Shown piece by piece: positions 51,931-61,533 of a stretch of 64,000 nt of DNA. The position numbers and the translations under genes are program-made. Source of the DNA: Syntrophales bacterium (GTDB lineage Bacteria > Desulfobacterota > Syntrophia > Syntrophales > PHBD01); assembly GCA_035363115.1 (NCBI GenBank), contig DAOSEM010000001.1, positions 806,001 to 870,000 of the forward strand. Reading direction: 5' to 3'. Each line of letters starts with the position of its first letter. The stretch's first letter is position 1. Under the pieces are notes generated by a model. It did no database searches. It saw only the letters and a program-made list of their open reading frames with translations, and was not told the DNA's origin.

Positions 51931-52431
51931 ATGGATACACATTCTCTTCAGAACCATGACGAGCTGATTCAGAAGGTGAAAAAAATGGCCACATTCCGGT
52001 CTTTTGAAAAGAAAGATTTCTACCGGATCCTCAATTTCAGCAAGATCAGGGAATACGAACCGGGTGAGACGATCCTGGAGGAAGGGAGCTACGACAACTG
52101 GATTTTCTTTATCATCTCGGGGAAGGTGCGCGTCGTGCGGCATGACAGGGAGATCAGCGTTCTGAGCCGCACCGGCGATATCTTCGGGGAGATGGGGATC
52201 ATCGATGGTTCGGCCCGGTCCGCCTCCGTCTCCGCCCTTGAAAAGACCATCTGCCTGGCGACGGACATCTCGTTCATGGATCGCCTGACCGGCGAAGACC
52301 GGCTGGCGTTCACGGCCATGCTTTATCAGCTCCTGGCGGAGATCCTGGCCGTCCGGTTGAGAACGACCAGTGAAGAGCTGGTCCTGGCCAGGGAGGAGAT
52401 TGCCGCCCTGAAAGGCGAGGCGGGCCGGTGA
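51931..52431 (+). CDS. Cyclic nucleotide-binding domain protein without DNA-binding domain
   Basis: The 166-residue protein has a cNMP-binding beta-roll (about residues 20-130): YEPGETILEEGSYDN, FFIISGKVRVV and GDIFGEMGIIDG. The Arg-rich GSARSAS segment matches the phosphate-binding cassette position. A helix follows, but there is no helix-turn-helix, so it is not a Crp-type regulator by itself. It may bind a nucleotide and act on a partner. It is divergent from the exported flavodoxin gene; the next gene starts 132 bases later on the same strand. Confidence 0.85.
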   Translation: MDTHSLQNHDELIQKVKKMATFRSFEKKDFYRILNFSKIREYEPGETILEEGSYDNWIFFIISGKVRVVRHDREISVLSRTGDIFGEMGIIDGSARSASVSALEKTICLATDISFMDRLTGEDRLAFTAMLYQLLAEILAVRLRTTSEELVLAREEIAALKGEAGR

Positions 52432-52563
52432 GTGCCGGAAAGGTGAGAGTTGCTTCTTGGATGCGATCATGGCCTTGCTTGGACCGTGACGCCTTCAAGC
52501 AGGGAATTTCTAACATGTGCGGGCGGCAGATCAAGCCCATCCCGCGAAAATGGAGGTAACGAC

Positions 52564-53388
52564 ATGAAACGAGTTGATGGAAGACAGCATGCACGGACGT
52601 ACGGGCGGATTCGATATGCCGTGGTGATCTTGTTGCTTCTGTTCGTCCTTGTCCTTCCTGTTTCCGCGGGAGCTGAGGTTCGGGAGACGGCGGACCTGAA
52701 AATCCTGGAGAAGGAAGTGACCGCAGGCACGCTGGTCTGTTTCGACCTCGACAACACCCTGATCCGGGCCGAGCAGATGCTGGGGAGCGACCAGTGGTGG
52801 GACGACGTTGTCTATGAACTGGCGGCGTCCGGTCTGTCCGGGCGGGAAGCAACCATCAAGGCGTACCGGATCTGGCTGCCGCTCCAGACCGCCGGCCGGT
52901 TCATCCCGGTGCAGCCGGACGGCCCGGCGGTCGTGCGCGGCCTCCAGGAGCGGGGCGTCAAGGTGCTGGGACTCACGGCCCGCCCCTCCATGATCGCATC
53001 CCTCACTTACAGGCAACTGGCGTCCATCGACATCGATCTCCGCCGGGGGGAACCCAGGAGCGAGCCCTTGAACGTGAACCTGAAAGATGCCGCCCGTTAC
53101 GAGAACGGTATCCTGTTTGTCGGAGAGCAGAACAGCAAGGGCGAGGCGCTGAAGGGCTTCCTGGCTGCAACGGGGATGAAGCCCGCAAAGATTGTCTTCG
53201 CCGACGATAAAAAGAAGCATGTGGACGAACTGGAGAGGGTCTTCGGGAGCGGTCCCGTCCCCTACGTCGGTTTCCGGTACGGCGGCGCCGATGAATGGGT
53301 GAAGAGCTACGACCGGGCTATCGTGGAGATCCAGAAGAAGTACCTGGGCCGCATCCTTCCCGACGATGTGGCGGCAAGGCTGAAATAG
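52564..53388 (+). CDS. Secreted HAD-like protein (DUF2608 type)
   Basis: This 274-residue protein has a signal peptide (hydrophobic about 17-33, end SAGA) and a HAD-like fold with DLDNT (61-65), LGLTARP and VFADDKKKH. These are the acid, Thr and final Asp loops of HAD phosphatases. DUF2608 proteins are exported HAD relatives of unclear substrate. The ATG at 52564 has GGAGGTAACGAC before it; the frame to 52450 lacks the signal sequence start. Confidence 0.87.
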   Translation: MKRVDGRQHARTYGRIRYAVVILLLLFVLVLPVSAGAEVRETADLKILEKEVTAGTLVCFDLDNTLIRAEQMLGSDQWWDDVVYELAASGLSGREATIKAYRIWLPLQTAGRFIPVQPDGPAVVRGLQERGVKVLGLTARPSMIASLTYRQLASIDIDLRRGEPRSEPLNVNLKDAARYENGILFVGEQNSKGEALKGFLAATGMKPAKIVFADDKKKHVDELERVFGSGPVPYVGFRYGGADEWVKSYDRAIVEIQKKYLGRILPDDVAARLK

Positions 53389-53452
53389 GCGCGCAAGCGG
53401 CTTTCTTCGATTTGCGAGAATTGTCCTGCGGATTCCGGTAAACAAGGTTTGG

Positions 53453-54061
53453 ATGGAAACATCTTTCCTGATCAAAGGAATCATCATCGGATTTTCAATC
53501 GCCGCGCCCGTCGGGCCGATCGGCGTTCTGTGCATCCGGCGGACGCTGGCCGACGGGCGGGTTTCGGGCCTTGTCTCAGGCCTCGGGGCCGCTGTGGCGG
53601 ATGCGGTTTACGGCTGCATCGCCGGTTTCGGCCTGACGTTCGTCTCCGGTTTCCTGATCGGCGGGCAGGCGTGGCTTCGTATTGTCGGAGGAGTATTTCT
53701 CTGCTTCCTGGGCATCCGAACCTTCCTGTCCGGACCTGCCGAAAAGGCCGCCCCTGCCGCCGGGAGAAGCCTGGCCGGCGCATTCGTCTCGACGTTTCTC
53801 CTGACTCTCACCAACCCGATGACGATTCTCTCGTTTGTGGGGATATTCGCAGGGCTGGGGATCGCAGGAGCCGGCGGGGACTATGGGGCGGCGGGTGCTC
53901 TGGTCCTGGGCGTTTTCAGCGGCTCCGCTCTCTGGTGGCTACTCCTCAGCGGCGGCGTCGGTGCACTGCGGGAGAAGGTCACTCCCCGGGGGATGCAGTG
54001 GGTCAACCGGGGTGCCGGCGCGATCATTGCGGCGTTCGGCCTGCTTGCCCTCCTGGGATAG
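53453..54061 (+). CDS. LysE/RhtB-family amino acid exporter
   Basis: This 202-residue protein has six hydrophobic segments and LysE-family motifs: GFSIAAPVGPIG near the start, GLGAAVADAVYG, and TLTNPMTILSF in the middle. LysE-type proteins export amino acids or small molecules by exchange with protons. No amino acid genes are near. The start follows AACAAGGTTTGG, a weak site. Confidence 0.87.
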   Translation: METSFLIKGIIIGFSIAAPVGPIGVLCIRRTLADGRVSGLVSGLGAAVADAVYGCIAGFGLTFVSGFLIGGQAWLRIVGGVFLCFLGIRTFLSGPAEKAAPAAGRSLAGAFVSTFLLTLTNPMTILSFVGIFAGLGIAGAGGDYGAAGALVLGVFSGSALWWLLLSGGVGALREKVTPRGMQWVNRGAGAIIAAFGLLALLG

Positions 54062-54159
54062 GCCGGACGGAGGATGAATCCCCGGCTTATCCCGGGAAGA
54101 ATGCCTGTTCCGGAGGCCGTCCTGCCGGACCCGTGTGTCCGGGCGACAGAAGAGAAGAA

Positions 54160-54771
54160 ATGGAAACACTCGCCGATAAAGTAGCACGGGTGGTGAGAGA
54201 GGTGGTGGCCGTTGTGCCGCACGATCCCTGCTGGGTGAAGGCGTTCGAGCGGGAGCGGCGCCATCTTCGGTCCTGCCTGCCGGCGGATCTGCTCGGGAGG
54301 ATCGAGCATTTCGGAAGCACCGCCGTTCCCGGTCTTCCGGCCAAGCCCATTGTCGACATGCTGGTCGAGGTGACGAGCCTGGACGAAACAAAGCGGCGCA
54401 TCGCGCCCGTTCTGGAGGCGCAGGGATATGATTACTTCTGGAGACCCTCCTGGGGAGATGACACGCCTCCCTTTTATGCCTGGTTCATCAAGCGGGATGC
54501 AGGCGGGAAAAGGACACATCACATCCATATGCTCGAGTCCGGCTTCGAGCAGTGGGACGGGCTTCTGTTCCGGGACTACCTCCGGGAGCATCCGGATGCA
54601 GCCCGGGAGTATGGCGATATCAAAATCAGGCTCTCCCGTGTTCATGTTCATGACCGTGTGGCCTATACGACGGCCAAGGGAGACTTTGTCAGGAGAGTTA
54701 CCGAACGGGCCAGGAGGCTCTATGGAGAAGACCGGAGAGTGCACGAGGCAGATGAGCCCCCTCACCGCTGA
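54160..54771 (+). CDS. GrpB/Dephospho-CoA kinase-like nucleotidyltransferase-fold protein (UPF0157)
   Basis: This 203-residue protein belongs to the GrpB family, with HFGSTAVPG (50-58) and AKPIVDMLVEV (61-71), the nucleotidyltransferase-like GS and D signatures, and HHIHMLESG later. The function of these proteins is not settled. The ATG at 54160 has AGAGAAGAA before it; a frame running from 53449 is a shadow of the LysE gene. Confidence 0.87.
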   Translation: METLADKVARVVREVVAVVPHDPCWVKAFERERRHLRSCLPADLLGRIEHFGSTAVPGLPAKPIVDMLVEVTSLDETKRRIAPVLEAQGYDYFWRPSWGDDTPPFYAWFIKRDAGGKRTHHIHMLESGFEQWDGLLFRDYLREHPDAAREYGDIKIRLSRVHVHDRVAYTTAKGDFVRRVTERARRLYGEDRRVHEADEPPHR

Positions 54772-54844
54772 AGCCGGAGGTCCGGGTACATCCCGGATAT
54801 GAAGAATTTGTTCTAACCTGGGACCGACCAGGGGGAATCATAAT

Positions 54845-55342
54845 ATGACCTTTGTTCATTGGCAGTGGCTCTTCCCGCTGGCCGTCACCGTGCACAACCT
54901 CGAGGAGGCGGTCTGGCTGCCTGCCTGGTCGCAGCGGGCCGGCCGGTGGCATCGCCCGGTGGAGCCGTTCGCCTTTCGTTTTGCCGTGGCCGTCCTGACG
55001 GTCCTGGCGTACGCCGCAGCGGCCTGGAGTGTCGCCGGGGGGCCGGAGAGCATTGGCGCCTACCTTCTTTCCGGGTATGCCCTGGCTATGCTCCTCAACG
55101 TCTTCCTGCCGCACCTCTTGGCTACGGTGGCCCTGCGCCGCTATGTCCCCGGGCTGGCGACGGCGTTGCTCTTCAACCTTCCGGTGACGGCCGGATTGCT
55201 GCAGGCCGCCTTTGCCGAGGGATATGTGAAACTCCCGACGTTTGCGTACTATGCGGTGCCGGTATGCCTGGGTCTTGTCGCTTCCATTCCGGTTCTCTTT
55301 GCCATCGGGAGAAGGATAAAGGGCGGCTCGGAACCGCATTAA
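54845..55342 (+). CDS. HXXEE-domain membrane protein
   Basis: This 165-residue protein begins with a first hydrophobic segment followed by HNLEE (17-21), the motif that names the HXXEE family, and has about five transmembrane segments, ending near residue 155. The two acidic residues with His suggest a metal site, but no function is known. Its stop overlaps the end of the acyl-CoA ligase gene on the other strand by 4 bases. Confidence 0.85.
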   Translation: MTFVHWQWLFPLAVTVHNLEEAVWLPAWSQRAGRWHRPVEPFAFRFAVAVLTVLAYAAAAWSVAGGPESIGAYLLSGYALAMLLNVFLPHLLATVALRRYVPGLATALLFNLPVTAGLLQAAFAEGYVKLPTFAYYAVPVCLGLVASIPVLFAIGRRIKGGSEPH

Positions 55343-57036
55343 TCTTCTCTCTTTTCGGTCATCATGGCCTTGATCTCCCGCTTGAGGACCTTGCCGACGC
55401 CGCTCGTGGGAAGCTCGTCCATGAATTCGATCTGCTTCGGGATCTTGTACGACGCCACCTGCTCCTTCAGATACTGGACAATGGCGGCCCTCTGCGTTTC
55501 GCTCTTTTCGACGCCCGCCTTCAGGACGATGGCGGAGGCGACGCGCTCTGATCCGGGGCGCTCCGGGTCCGGGATGCCCACCGAGGCCGCCTGGGCGACA
55601 TCGGGGTGCTTCGCGAGCACTTCGTCCAGCTCCCGGGTGAACACCTTGAACCCGGAGACGATGACCATGTCCTTCAACCGGTCCACGATGGAAAAATAAC
55701 CGTCCTCGTCCATGACCGCGATGTCGCCGGTGTAAAGCCAGCCGTTCCGGATCGTTCCGGCTGTCTCCTCGGGCTTTTTGAAATACTCTTTCATGAGCTG
55801 CGGACCCCGGACGACGATCTCCCCGGGCTCGCCCTGCTTGACCGGCTGCCCTGTCCCCGGGTCGAGGAGGACAAACTCGGTGTCCGACAGCGGCATGCCG
55901 ATGGAGCCGGCCTTTTTCACCCCGTAACGGGGATTGCAACTGGTCACCGGGGATGTTTCCGTCATCCCGTAGAGCTCGATGAAATTCCCCTTCCCGATGA
56001 TGGACTCCAGTTCTCCGATGCTCTCCTTCGGAAACGGAGCGGCGGCGCTGAGGCACCACTTCAGGTTCTTCATGTCCAGGCGCTTGAATTCGGGGTTCTT
56101 CATGAGTTCGTAAAAGACCGTCGGGACGTTGACGATGTAGTGCGGCTGGTAGGCCTTGATCGCCTCGATGATGAAGTGCGTGTCCCGGGGGTTGGGCACG
56201 CACACCTGCGTGGTGCCGTGGGCCATGGAGAAACCGCCCAGGGCGAGTCCGGCGATATGGAACAGGGGGAACGCCGACAGGATCGTGTCCTCCGCCAGGA
56301 TGTCGGTCCAGGCGAGGACCTGCTGCCGGTTGCACATGTAGCTCCGATGGGTGAGAACCGCACCCTTGGCCGGGCCCGTTGTGCCGCCCGTGTACATGAT
56401 GAAGATCGCGTCGTCGAGGCTGCGGGGCACGCTCACGGGTCCCGGGGGCGTCTCCCGGATGACGTCCGTGAATTTCACCGTCACTTTCCCGGCCAGCGGT
56501 GCGACTTCCGCGGTGGGGATCTTTTTCAGGAGGTTTCCCAGGACCCGTTTCACCCCCGGCAGAAAGTCGGCGATTCCGGATACCACGACCGTCCTCGTGT
56601 CGATCCGGTCGGCGATCTCGGCGATCTTCCCGTAGAGCAGGTCGATCGTGAAGATCATTTTCGTGCCGGAGTCCCGGATCTGGTTGACCAGTTCGCCCGG
56701 CGTCAGGAGCGGGCTCAGCCCGGTGGAGACGCACCCCGCCTTCTGAATGCCGACGATGCTGATGTAGTGGGCGGGAATGTTCGGCAGGTGCAGGCCGATG
56801 ACGTCGTCGGGTTTCAGCCCGCCCCGGACGAGGTAGCGGGCGACCCGGTCGGACAGATCGTCCAGTTCACGGAAGGTGATCCGCTTTCCCATGTAGATGA
56901 TCGCCGGCTTGTCCGGGTATGCCTCCACCACCTTCCGGAACTGCTCGACATAGGTCATGGTTTCGTAATTCATGGTCTGCGGCACGTTCGGGTCATAGTG
57001 ATTCAGCCAGCGCTTGTCGACTTGAAAATCGCTCAT
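55339..57036 (-). CDS. Long-chain-fatty-acid-type acyl-CoA ligase
   Basis: This 565-residue AMP-forming ligase has YTGGTTGPAKG (215-225), the ELYGMTETSP motif, TGDIAVMDEDGYF, the DRLKDMVIVSGFKVF hinge, and the C-terminal Lys in TSGVGKVLKRE. It makes acyl-CoA from a free acid, ATP and CoA. It is a different member from the ligase at 29956. A promoter with perfect TTGACA and TATAAT hexamers, and two direct repeats before it, lies 250 bases upstream, suggesting that this gene is controlled separately. Confidence 0.93.
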   Translation of the reverse strand: MSDFQVDKRWLNHYDPNVPQTMNYETMTYVEQFRKVVEAYPDKPAIIYMGKRITFRELDDLSDRVARYLVRGGLKPDDVIGLHLPNIPAHYISIVGIQKAGCVSTGLSPLLTPGELVNQIRDSGTKMIFTIDLLYGKIAEIADRIDTRTVVVSGIADFLPGVKRVLGNLLKKIPTAEVAPLAGKVTVKFTDVIRETPPGPVSVPRSLDDAIFIMYTGGTTGPAKGAVLTHRSYMCNRQQVLAWTDILAEDTILSAFPLFHIAGLALGGFSMAHGTTQVCVPNPRDTHFIIEAIKAYQPHYIVNVPTVFYELMKNPEFKRLDMKNLKWCLSAAAPFPKESIGELESIIGKGNFIELYGMTETSPVTSCNPRYGVKKAGSIGMPLSDTEFVLLDPGTGQPVKQGEPGEIVVRGPQLMKEYFKKPEETAGTIRNGWLYTGDIAVMDEDGYFSIVDRLKDMVIVSGFKVFTRELDEVLAKHPDVAQAASVGIPDPERPGSERVASAIVLKAGVEKSETQRAAIVQYLKEQVASYKIPKQIEFMDELPTSGVGKVLKREIKAMMTEKRED

Positions 57037-57289
57037 GATTCACCCTCCTTTCCGAAAACGGACCCTGGGGCTTGTCTGTCCGTGGCTGCAACGGTTGCGG
57101 CCGCGGGCCTGACTGCGATGAACACCGGGTGTATGTCCGGACTTCGTGGGGATTCTGGTTTCGATGGAGTGACGATTGCCTGCCGTTCGACGCGTTGTTG
57201 GCTGTGAATGGGTGGCCGACTGCTGTCCGATCCTTCTTCCGGGATGAAATGCCCTCGGAAGGAAGGAATAAGAGAAATGTTGTGGCTCA
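57037..57289. other. Leader of the acyl-CoA ligase gene
   Basis: No gene was found between the ligase start and its likely promoter. If that promoter is right, the transcript has a leader of about 240 bases, long enough for post-transcriptional control, though I see no known riboswitch. The segment 57340-57502 towards the transglutaminase gene is also empty. Confidence 0.4.
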
Positions 57290-57339
57290 ATTATAAAGGG
57301 TCACAGGGAGCAATTGTCAAGCAATATCATGCAATATCA
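57290..57339 (-). promoter_or_regulatory. Promoter with adjoining direct repeats, upstream of acyl-CoA ligase
   Basis: On the minus strand TTGACA (57320-57315) and TATAAT (57295-57290) are separated by 19 bases, wider than the ideal 17. Directly before the first hexamer TGATATTGC occurs twice with a 10-bp period (57339-57321). Such repeats next to the -35 element fit an activator site that makes up for the poor spacing. Confidence 0.55.
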
Positions 57340-57502
57340 ATGAATGTCCGGTATCTTGCCGGCGGAACGGAAGAATCCGTTCGACGTCGGCCCGGCCAGC
57401 CCGGCGGCCGCCTCCGGGTTTCACGGGGTTTCATTGACATGGCTGAGAAGCCTGATGTATGAATCTACCTATGAAACCCCGATTTCTTCGGAGCAACTCC
57501 CC

Positions 57503-59014
57503 ATGAGCCCCGATCGCACCCCGGATGGAAATCCGCGCTCTTCGCTTCCGGCCCGCTGGCCCTGGGCGGCGGGGGCGCTCGTCCTGGCGCTGTTCCTGAT
57601 TCTGCTGGCCGTCCGGATGGACTGGATCCCCCGGTCCCTCAAACCGGCCGGCATCCAGGCAGGGCAGGCAGGCGGCATGGTCGAGCGGGATCTCTGGATG
57701 AGCATCCTCCAGAACGGCCGGAAGATCGGCTACACCCATCGGGTCACAGAGTCTTCCCCGGAGGGGTGGAAGGTTCGGGAAGACGTATCCATGCGGATCA
57801 ACACCATGGGATATCGCCAGAACATCCGTTTCCGCACGACCGGCGATCTCCATACCGACCTGACCATGAAGGCGTTCACGTTCGATCTCCAGTCCAGCCT
57901 GTTCCGCTTTTCCGCCCGGGGTTCCGTGGAGGGAGACACCCTTGTCGTCACCGCCGGGCCGCCGGGTGAGGGAAAAGGAGCTCGTTATCAACTCCAGTCG
58001 GCCCCGCGCCTGTCGGCGGGAATCCTGGAAGCAGTCTGGGCGGCGAAGCTCGGGGAAGGCGAGCAGCGCACGTTCCATGTCTTCGACCCTGTGGCGATGG
58101 GGCAGCGTCCCGTGACGGTGACCGCCGGTGGGGAGGAAAATGTGGAGATCGGGGGAGCGAGGCACCGGGCGAGGCGATACGATGTCGATTTCATGGGCGC
58201 CCGCCAGACCGCCTGGATCGGGAACCAGGGAGACGTGCTGAAGGAATCGGGGGTGCTGGGCATTACCCTGGAGCGGACCACCCGGGAGCGGGCACTGGAG
58301 GACCTTTCCCCGGATGCGTCGGCGGACCTGACCGATGTAGCCTCCGTAATGCCCGACCGGCCGCTGAATCATCCTGCCGACTTGAACCGGCTCCAGATCC
58401 GCCTGAGCGGGGCGGATGTGCCGAACCTCGCCCTTGACGGAGACCGGCAGAGTTTCAAGGGCGGCGCCGTCACGGTGGCGAAGGAGGCCCTTCAGCCGGC
58501 CGGACCGACGGAACGGGCATTCGTGGTCCGGGGTGCCTACCTGGGGAGCGATCCCTTCATCCAGTCGGACGACCGGTTGATCCTGGCTCAGGCCCGCGAA
58601 ATCGTCGATCCGAAGGTTCCCGATTCCATCAAGATCCTCAAGATCGTCGACTGGGTCTTCCGGAACATTGAGAAGAAGCCTGTCCTCTCCATTCCGAATG
58701 CCCTCGAGACCCTCCAGAACCGGGTTGGAGATTGCAACGAGCATGCCGTCCTCGTGGCGGCCCTGGGACGCGCCTCGGGTATTCCCACGGTGGTCGAGGC
58801 GGGACTGGTGTACCAGCGGGGGCGGTTTTACTACCATGCCTGGAACGCCTTCTACATCCGGGAATGGGACCGATGGATCACCGCCGACGCCGTGTTCAAC
58901 CAGGTGCCCGCCGATGTGACCCATCTCCGCCTCATCCGGGGCGACATGGATCGGCAGATGGACCTCCTGGGCCTGATCGGACGGTTGCGCATCGAGATCC
59001 TTTCCGCATCGTAG
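57503..59014 (+). CDS. Membrane-anchored transglutaminase-like protein
   Basis: The 503-residue protein has one N-terminal transmembrane helix (about 20-40), a central region of beta-strand character, and a transglutaminase-like domain at the end with the triad Cys411 (in GDCNEHA), His445 (in YYHAWN) and Asp462 (in ITADAVF). Bacterial proteins of this type may be proteases or act on cell-wall peptides. The ABC exporter genes begin 6 bases after its stop, so it is in their operon. The start could also be 57455 (16 more residues); I chose 57503 with GGAG nine bases before. Confidence 0.85.
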   Translation: MSPDRTPDGNPRSSLPARWPWAAGALVLALFLILLAVRMDWIPRSLKPAGIQAGQAGGMVERDLWMSILQNGRKIGYTHRVTESSPEGWKVREDVSMRINTMGYRQNIRFRTTGDLHTDLTMKAFTFDLQSSLFRFSARGSVEGDTLVVTAGPPGEGKGARYQLQSAPRLSAGILEAVWAAKLGEGEQRTFHVFDPVAMGQRPVTVTAGGEENVEIGGARHRARRYDVDFMGARQTAWIGNQGDVLKESGVLGITLERTTRERALEDLSPDASADLTDVASVMPDRPLNHPADLNRLQIRLSGADVPNLALDGDRQSFKGGAVTVAKEALQPAGPTERAFVVRGAYLGSDPFIQSDDRLILAQAREIVDPKVPDSIKILKIVDWVFRNIEKKPVLSIPNALETLQNRVGDCNEHAVLVAALGRASGIPTVVEAGLVYQRGRFYYHAWNAFYIREWDRWITADAVFNQVPADVTHLRLIRGDMDRQMDLLGLIGRLRIEILSAS

Positions 59015-59020
59015 GGACAC

Positions 59021-59752
59021 ATGATCGAATTGAAACAGCTCTCCAAGCGGTACGGCCAGACCCTGGCGGTGGACCGGCTCGACCTGTCGGTGCCGCCGGG
59101 GGAAATCTTCGGCTTCATTGGGCCCAACGGGGCCGGCAAGACCACGACGATCCGCATGATGGGCGGAATCCTGGCCCCCACCGGGGGGTCCGTGCGGATC
59201 GGGGGGATCTCCATGGCGGAGGATCCCGTGCGTGCCAAGCGGGCCATCGGCTTCATTCCCGACCGTCCCTATCTGTACGAGAAGCTCACGGGAATGGAGT
59301 TTCTCCGCTTCTCCGCCGATCTCTACGGTGCGGCGGGTACGGGCTTCCGTCAGAAGGCCGGGGCGCTCCTGGAGCAGTTCTCCCTTGCCGGCTGGGCGGA
59401 CGAACTGGTGGAGGCGTACTCCCACGGGATGAAGCAGCGGCTGATCATCGCCGCGGCGCTTCTCCACGATCCCCGGGTCCTCATCGTCGACGAGCCCATG
59501 GTTGGCCTGGACCCGGGAGGCATCAAGATGGTGAAGGACCTGCTCCGGGATCTGGCCGGGCGGGGAACCACCGTCTTCATGTCGACCCACACCCTCCAGG
59601 TGGCCCAGGACGTGTGCCATCGAATCGGCGTCATCCACCGGGGCCGCCTCATTGCCCTGGGGACGACGGGTGAACTGCAGAAAACATCGGGCGCCGGTGA
59701 AGCCGACCTCGAATCGGTCTTCCTGGTCCTGACGGCAGAGGAAGCGAAGTAA
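59021..59752 (+). CDS. ABC transporter ATP-binding protein (ABC-2 type)
   Basis: This 243-residue ATPase has Walker A GPNGAGKT (34-41), signature YSHGMKQR, Walker B VLIVDEPM and the H-loop MSTHTLQ. The signature reads SHGM rather than SGGQ, as in exporters of the CcmA/NatA group. It pairs with the permease 3 bases downstream and lies in an operon with the transglutaminase-like gene. Confidence 0.93.
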   Translation: MIELKQLSKRYGQTLAVDRLDLSVPPGEIFGFIGPNGAGKTTTIRMMGGILAPTGGSVRIGGISMAEDPVRAKRAIGFIPDRPYLYEKLTGMEFLRFSADLYGAAGTGFRQKAGALLEQFSLAGWADELVEAYSHGMKQRLIIAAALLHDPRVLIVDEPMVGLDPGGIKMVKDLLRDLAGRGTTVFMSTHTLQVAQDVCHRIGVIHRGRLIALGTTGELQKTSGAGEADLESVFLVLTAEEAK

Positions 59753-59755
59753 TCC

Positions 59756-61450
59756 ATGAACGCCGTCCGGCTCCTGCTCACTCCACGGATTCTGACCTTC
59801 CGCAACGGCGCCGTCGCCGATGCCCAGCGTTACCGGATCCGTGCCGCCCTGTTCGGCTCCCTGGGCCTTGTCTTCTGGGCGGGCATCTTCGCCGTTTTCT
59901 ATCGGGTCCTGCGATATTTTCGGGGCGCCGAGGGGTTCGGCGACATCCTTGCCGCCAAGCTCCTCTCCATGGTGCTGGTGACGTTCTTTGCGATCCTCGT
60001 CTTCAGCAGTATTATTACAAGCTTATCCAAACTCTACCTGAGCCGCGACCTCATTCTCGTCCATGCCCTTCCGGTTTCGCCGGCGCGCATCTTCCTGTCC
60101 CGCTGGATCGAGAGTACCGCCGACAGCTCCTGGATGGTGATCGTGTTCAGCCTGCCGGTGTTCCTTTCCTACGGGATCGTCTATTCGGCAGGCCCGGGAT
60201 TCTACGCCACCGCAGGGCTTTCCCTCCTGTCCATGTGCCTGATCGCATCGGGTGTCAGTGCCCTGGCCGTGCTCATTGCAGCCGTCGTACTGCCGGCGGG
60301 GCGCCTGCGGACGGTGTTCCTGTTTCTCGCGGTCATCATCACGCTGGGGCTCGTCCTGGCCTTCCGCCTCATGAGGCCGGAGCGGCTGGTCAACCCCGAG
60401 CAGTTCCAGACGGTGATGGCCTACCTGAAGTCCATGGAGACGCCGGGATCGCCTCTCCTCCCCACAACCTGGATGATGGACGCCATGATGGCGTCGCTGA
60501 AGGGAGCGTGGCGGGAATCCCTGTTTCACCAGGCCCTGTCCTGGAGCTGTGCGTCCTCCTTCGTCTTCGTCGCAACGGGGCTGGCCGGCGTCCTGTATTT
60601 CCCCGGTTTTTCAAGGGCCCAGACGGCGGCCGAGCGCCTGTTCCCGACCCGCTGGCTCCGTCCGGGAAGGCGCCCCCTCCTGCTCCGCTTCCTGCCGCCC
60701 CCGGTTCGGGCCCTGGCATTCAAGGAGACCCGGAGTTTCTTTCGGGACCAGACCGCCTGGCCGCAGCTGTTCATGATCGCGGCCCTCATCGCGGTGTATC
60801 TCTACAATTTCTCGGTCCTTCCCCTGGACAAGACGCCCATCCGGACGGTCTACCTCCAGAACCTGTTCTCCTTCCTGAACATGGGGCTGGCGTCATTTGT
60901 GCTCATCGCGATTGCGTCCCGCTTCGTCTTTCCCGCCGTGAGCATGGAAGCGGAAGCCTTCTGGATTCTCCGCGCAGCGCCCGTCTCGATCCGGACCTTT
61001 CTGTGGGTCAAGTTCTTCCTTTATTATGTGCCCCTCGTGATCCTTGCGGAGATCCTGATCGTCGTTTCCAACCTGCTCCTGGATGTGACACCGTTCATGA
61101 TGGGCCTGTCGACGTCCACCGTGTTCGCCATGGTCCCCGGTGTCGTGGCCCTGGCGGTCGGCCTGGGGGCGGCCTACCCGGATTTCAAGTCCGAGAATCC
61201 CGCCCAGGCGGTGACCAGCTTCGGGGGACTTCTGTTCATGATCTCAAGCGCCGGGTTCATCGGCGCGGTCATCATCCTGGAGGCCGGCCCGGTGTACCAG
61301 GTGTTCATGAAGGGCCTCCATGGCGGCTCTCTTTCCGTTCTTCAGTGGACCTGGCTCGTCGTATCCTTTGCGGTCTCCCTGGTCCTCTGCATCCTCGCCG
61401 TCATCCTGCCCATGCGGATGGGGGAGAGGCACCTGCGTGACCTCGAATAA
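59756..61450 (+). CDS. ABC-2-like transporter permease
   Basis: This 564-residue protein has about 12-14 hydrophobic segments in two groups, split by a soluble stretch (about residues 270-330) containing PPPVRALAFKETRSFFRDQTAW. The doubled length suggests two permease halves fused in one chain. With the ATPase it forms an exporter of unknown substrate. The transglutaminase-like protein in the same operon may process or handle the cargo. Confidence 0.85.
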   Translation: MNAVRLLLTPRILTFRNGAVADAQRYRIRAALFGSLGLVFWAGIFAVFYRVLRYFRGAEGFGDILAAKLLSMVLVTFFAILVFSSIITSLSKLYLSRDLILVHALPVSPARIFLSRWIESTADSSWMVIVFSLPVFLSYGIVYSAGPGFYATAGLSLLSMCLIASGVSALAVLIAAVVLPAGRLRTVFLFLAVIITLGLVLAFRLMRPERLVNPEQFQTVMAYLKSMETPGSPLLPTTWMMDAMMASLKGAWRESLFHQALSWSCASSFVFVATGLAGVLYFPGFSRAQTAAERLFPTRWLRPGRRPLLLRFLPPPVRALAFKETRSFFRDQTAWPQLFMIAALIAVYLYNFSVLPLDKTPIRTVYLQNLFSFLNMGLASFVLIAIASRFVFPAVSMEAEAFWILRAAPVSIRTFLWVKFFLYYVPLVILAEILIVVSNLLLDVTPFMMGLSTSTVFAMVPGVVALAVGLGAAYPDFKSENPAQAVTSFGGLLFMISSAGFIGAVIILEAGPVYQVFMKGLHGGSLSVLQWTWLVVSFAVSLVLCILAVILPMRMGERHLRDLE

Positions 61451-61533
61451 TCATTACGGAAACAACAGGGGATGATTGCCAATCCAATCGTCAGTCTGCT
61501 ATAGTCCGACCGTTCTAAGGGGAGGGGTCATCC

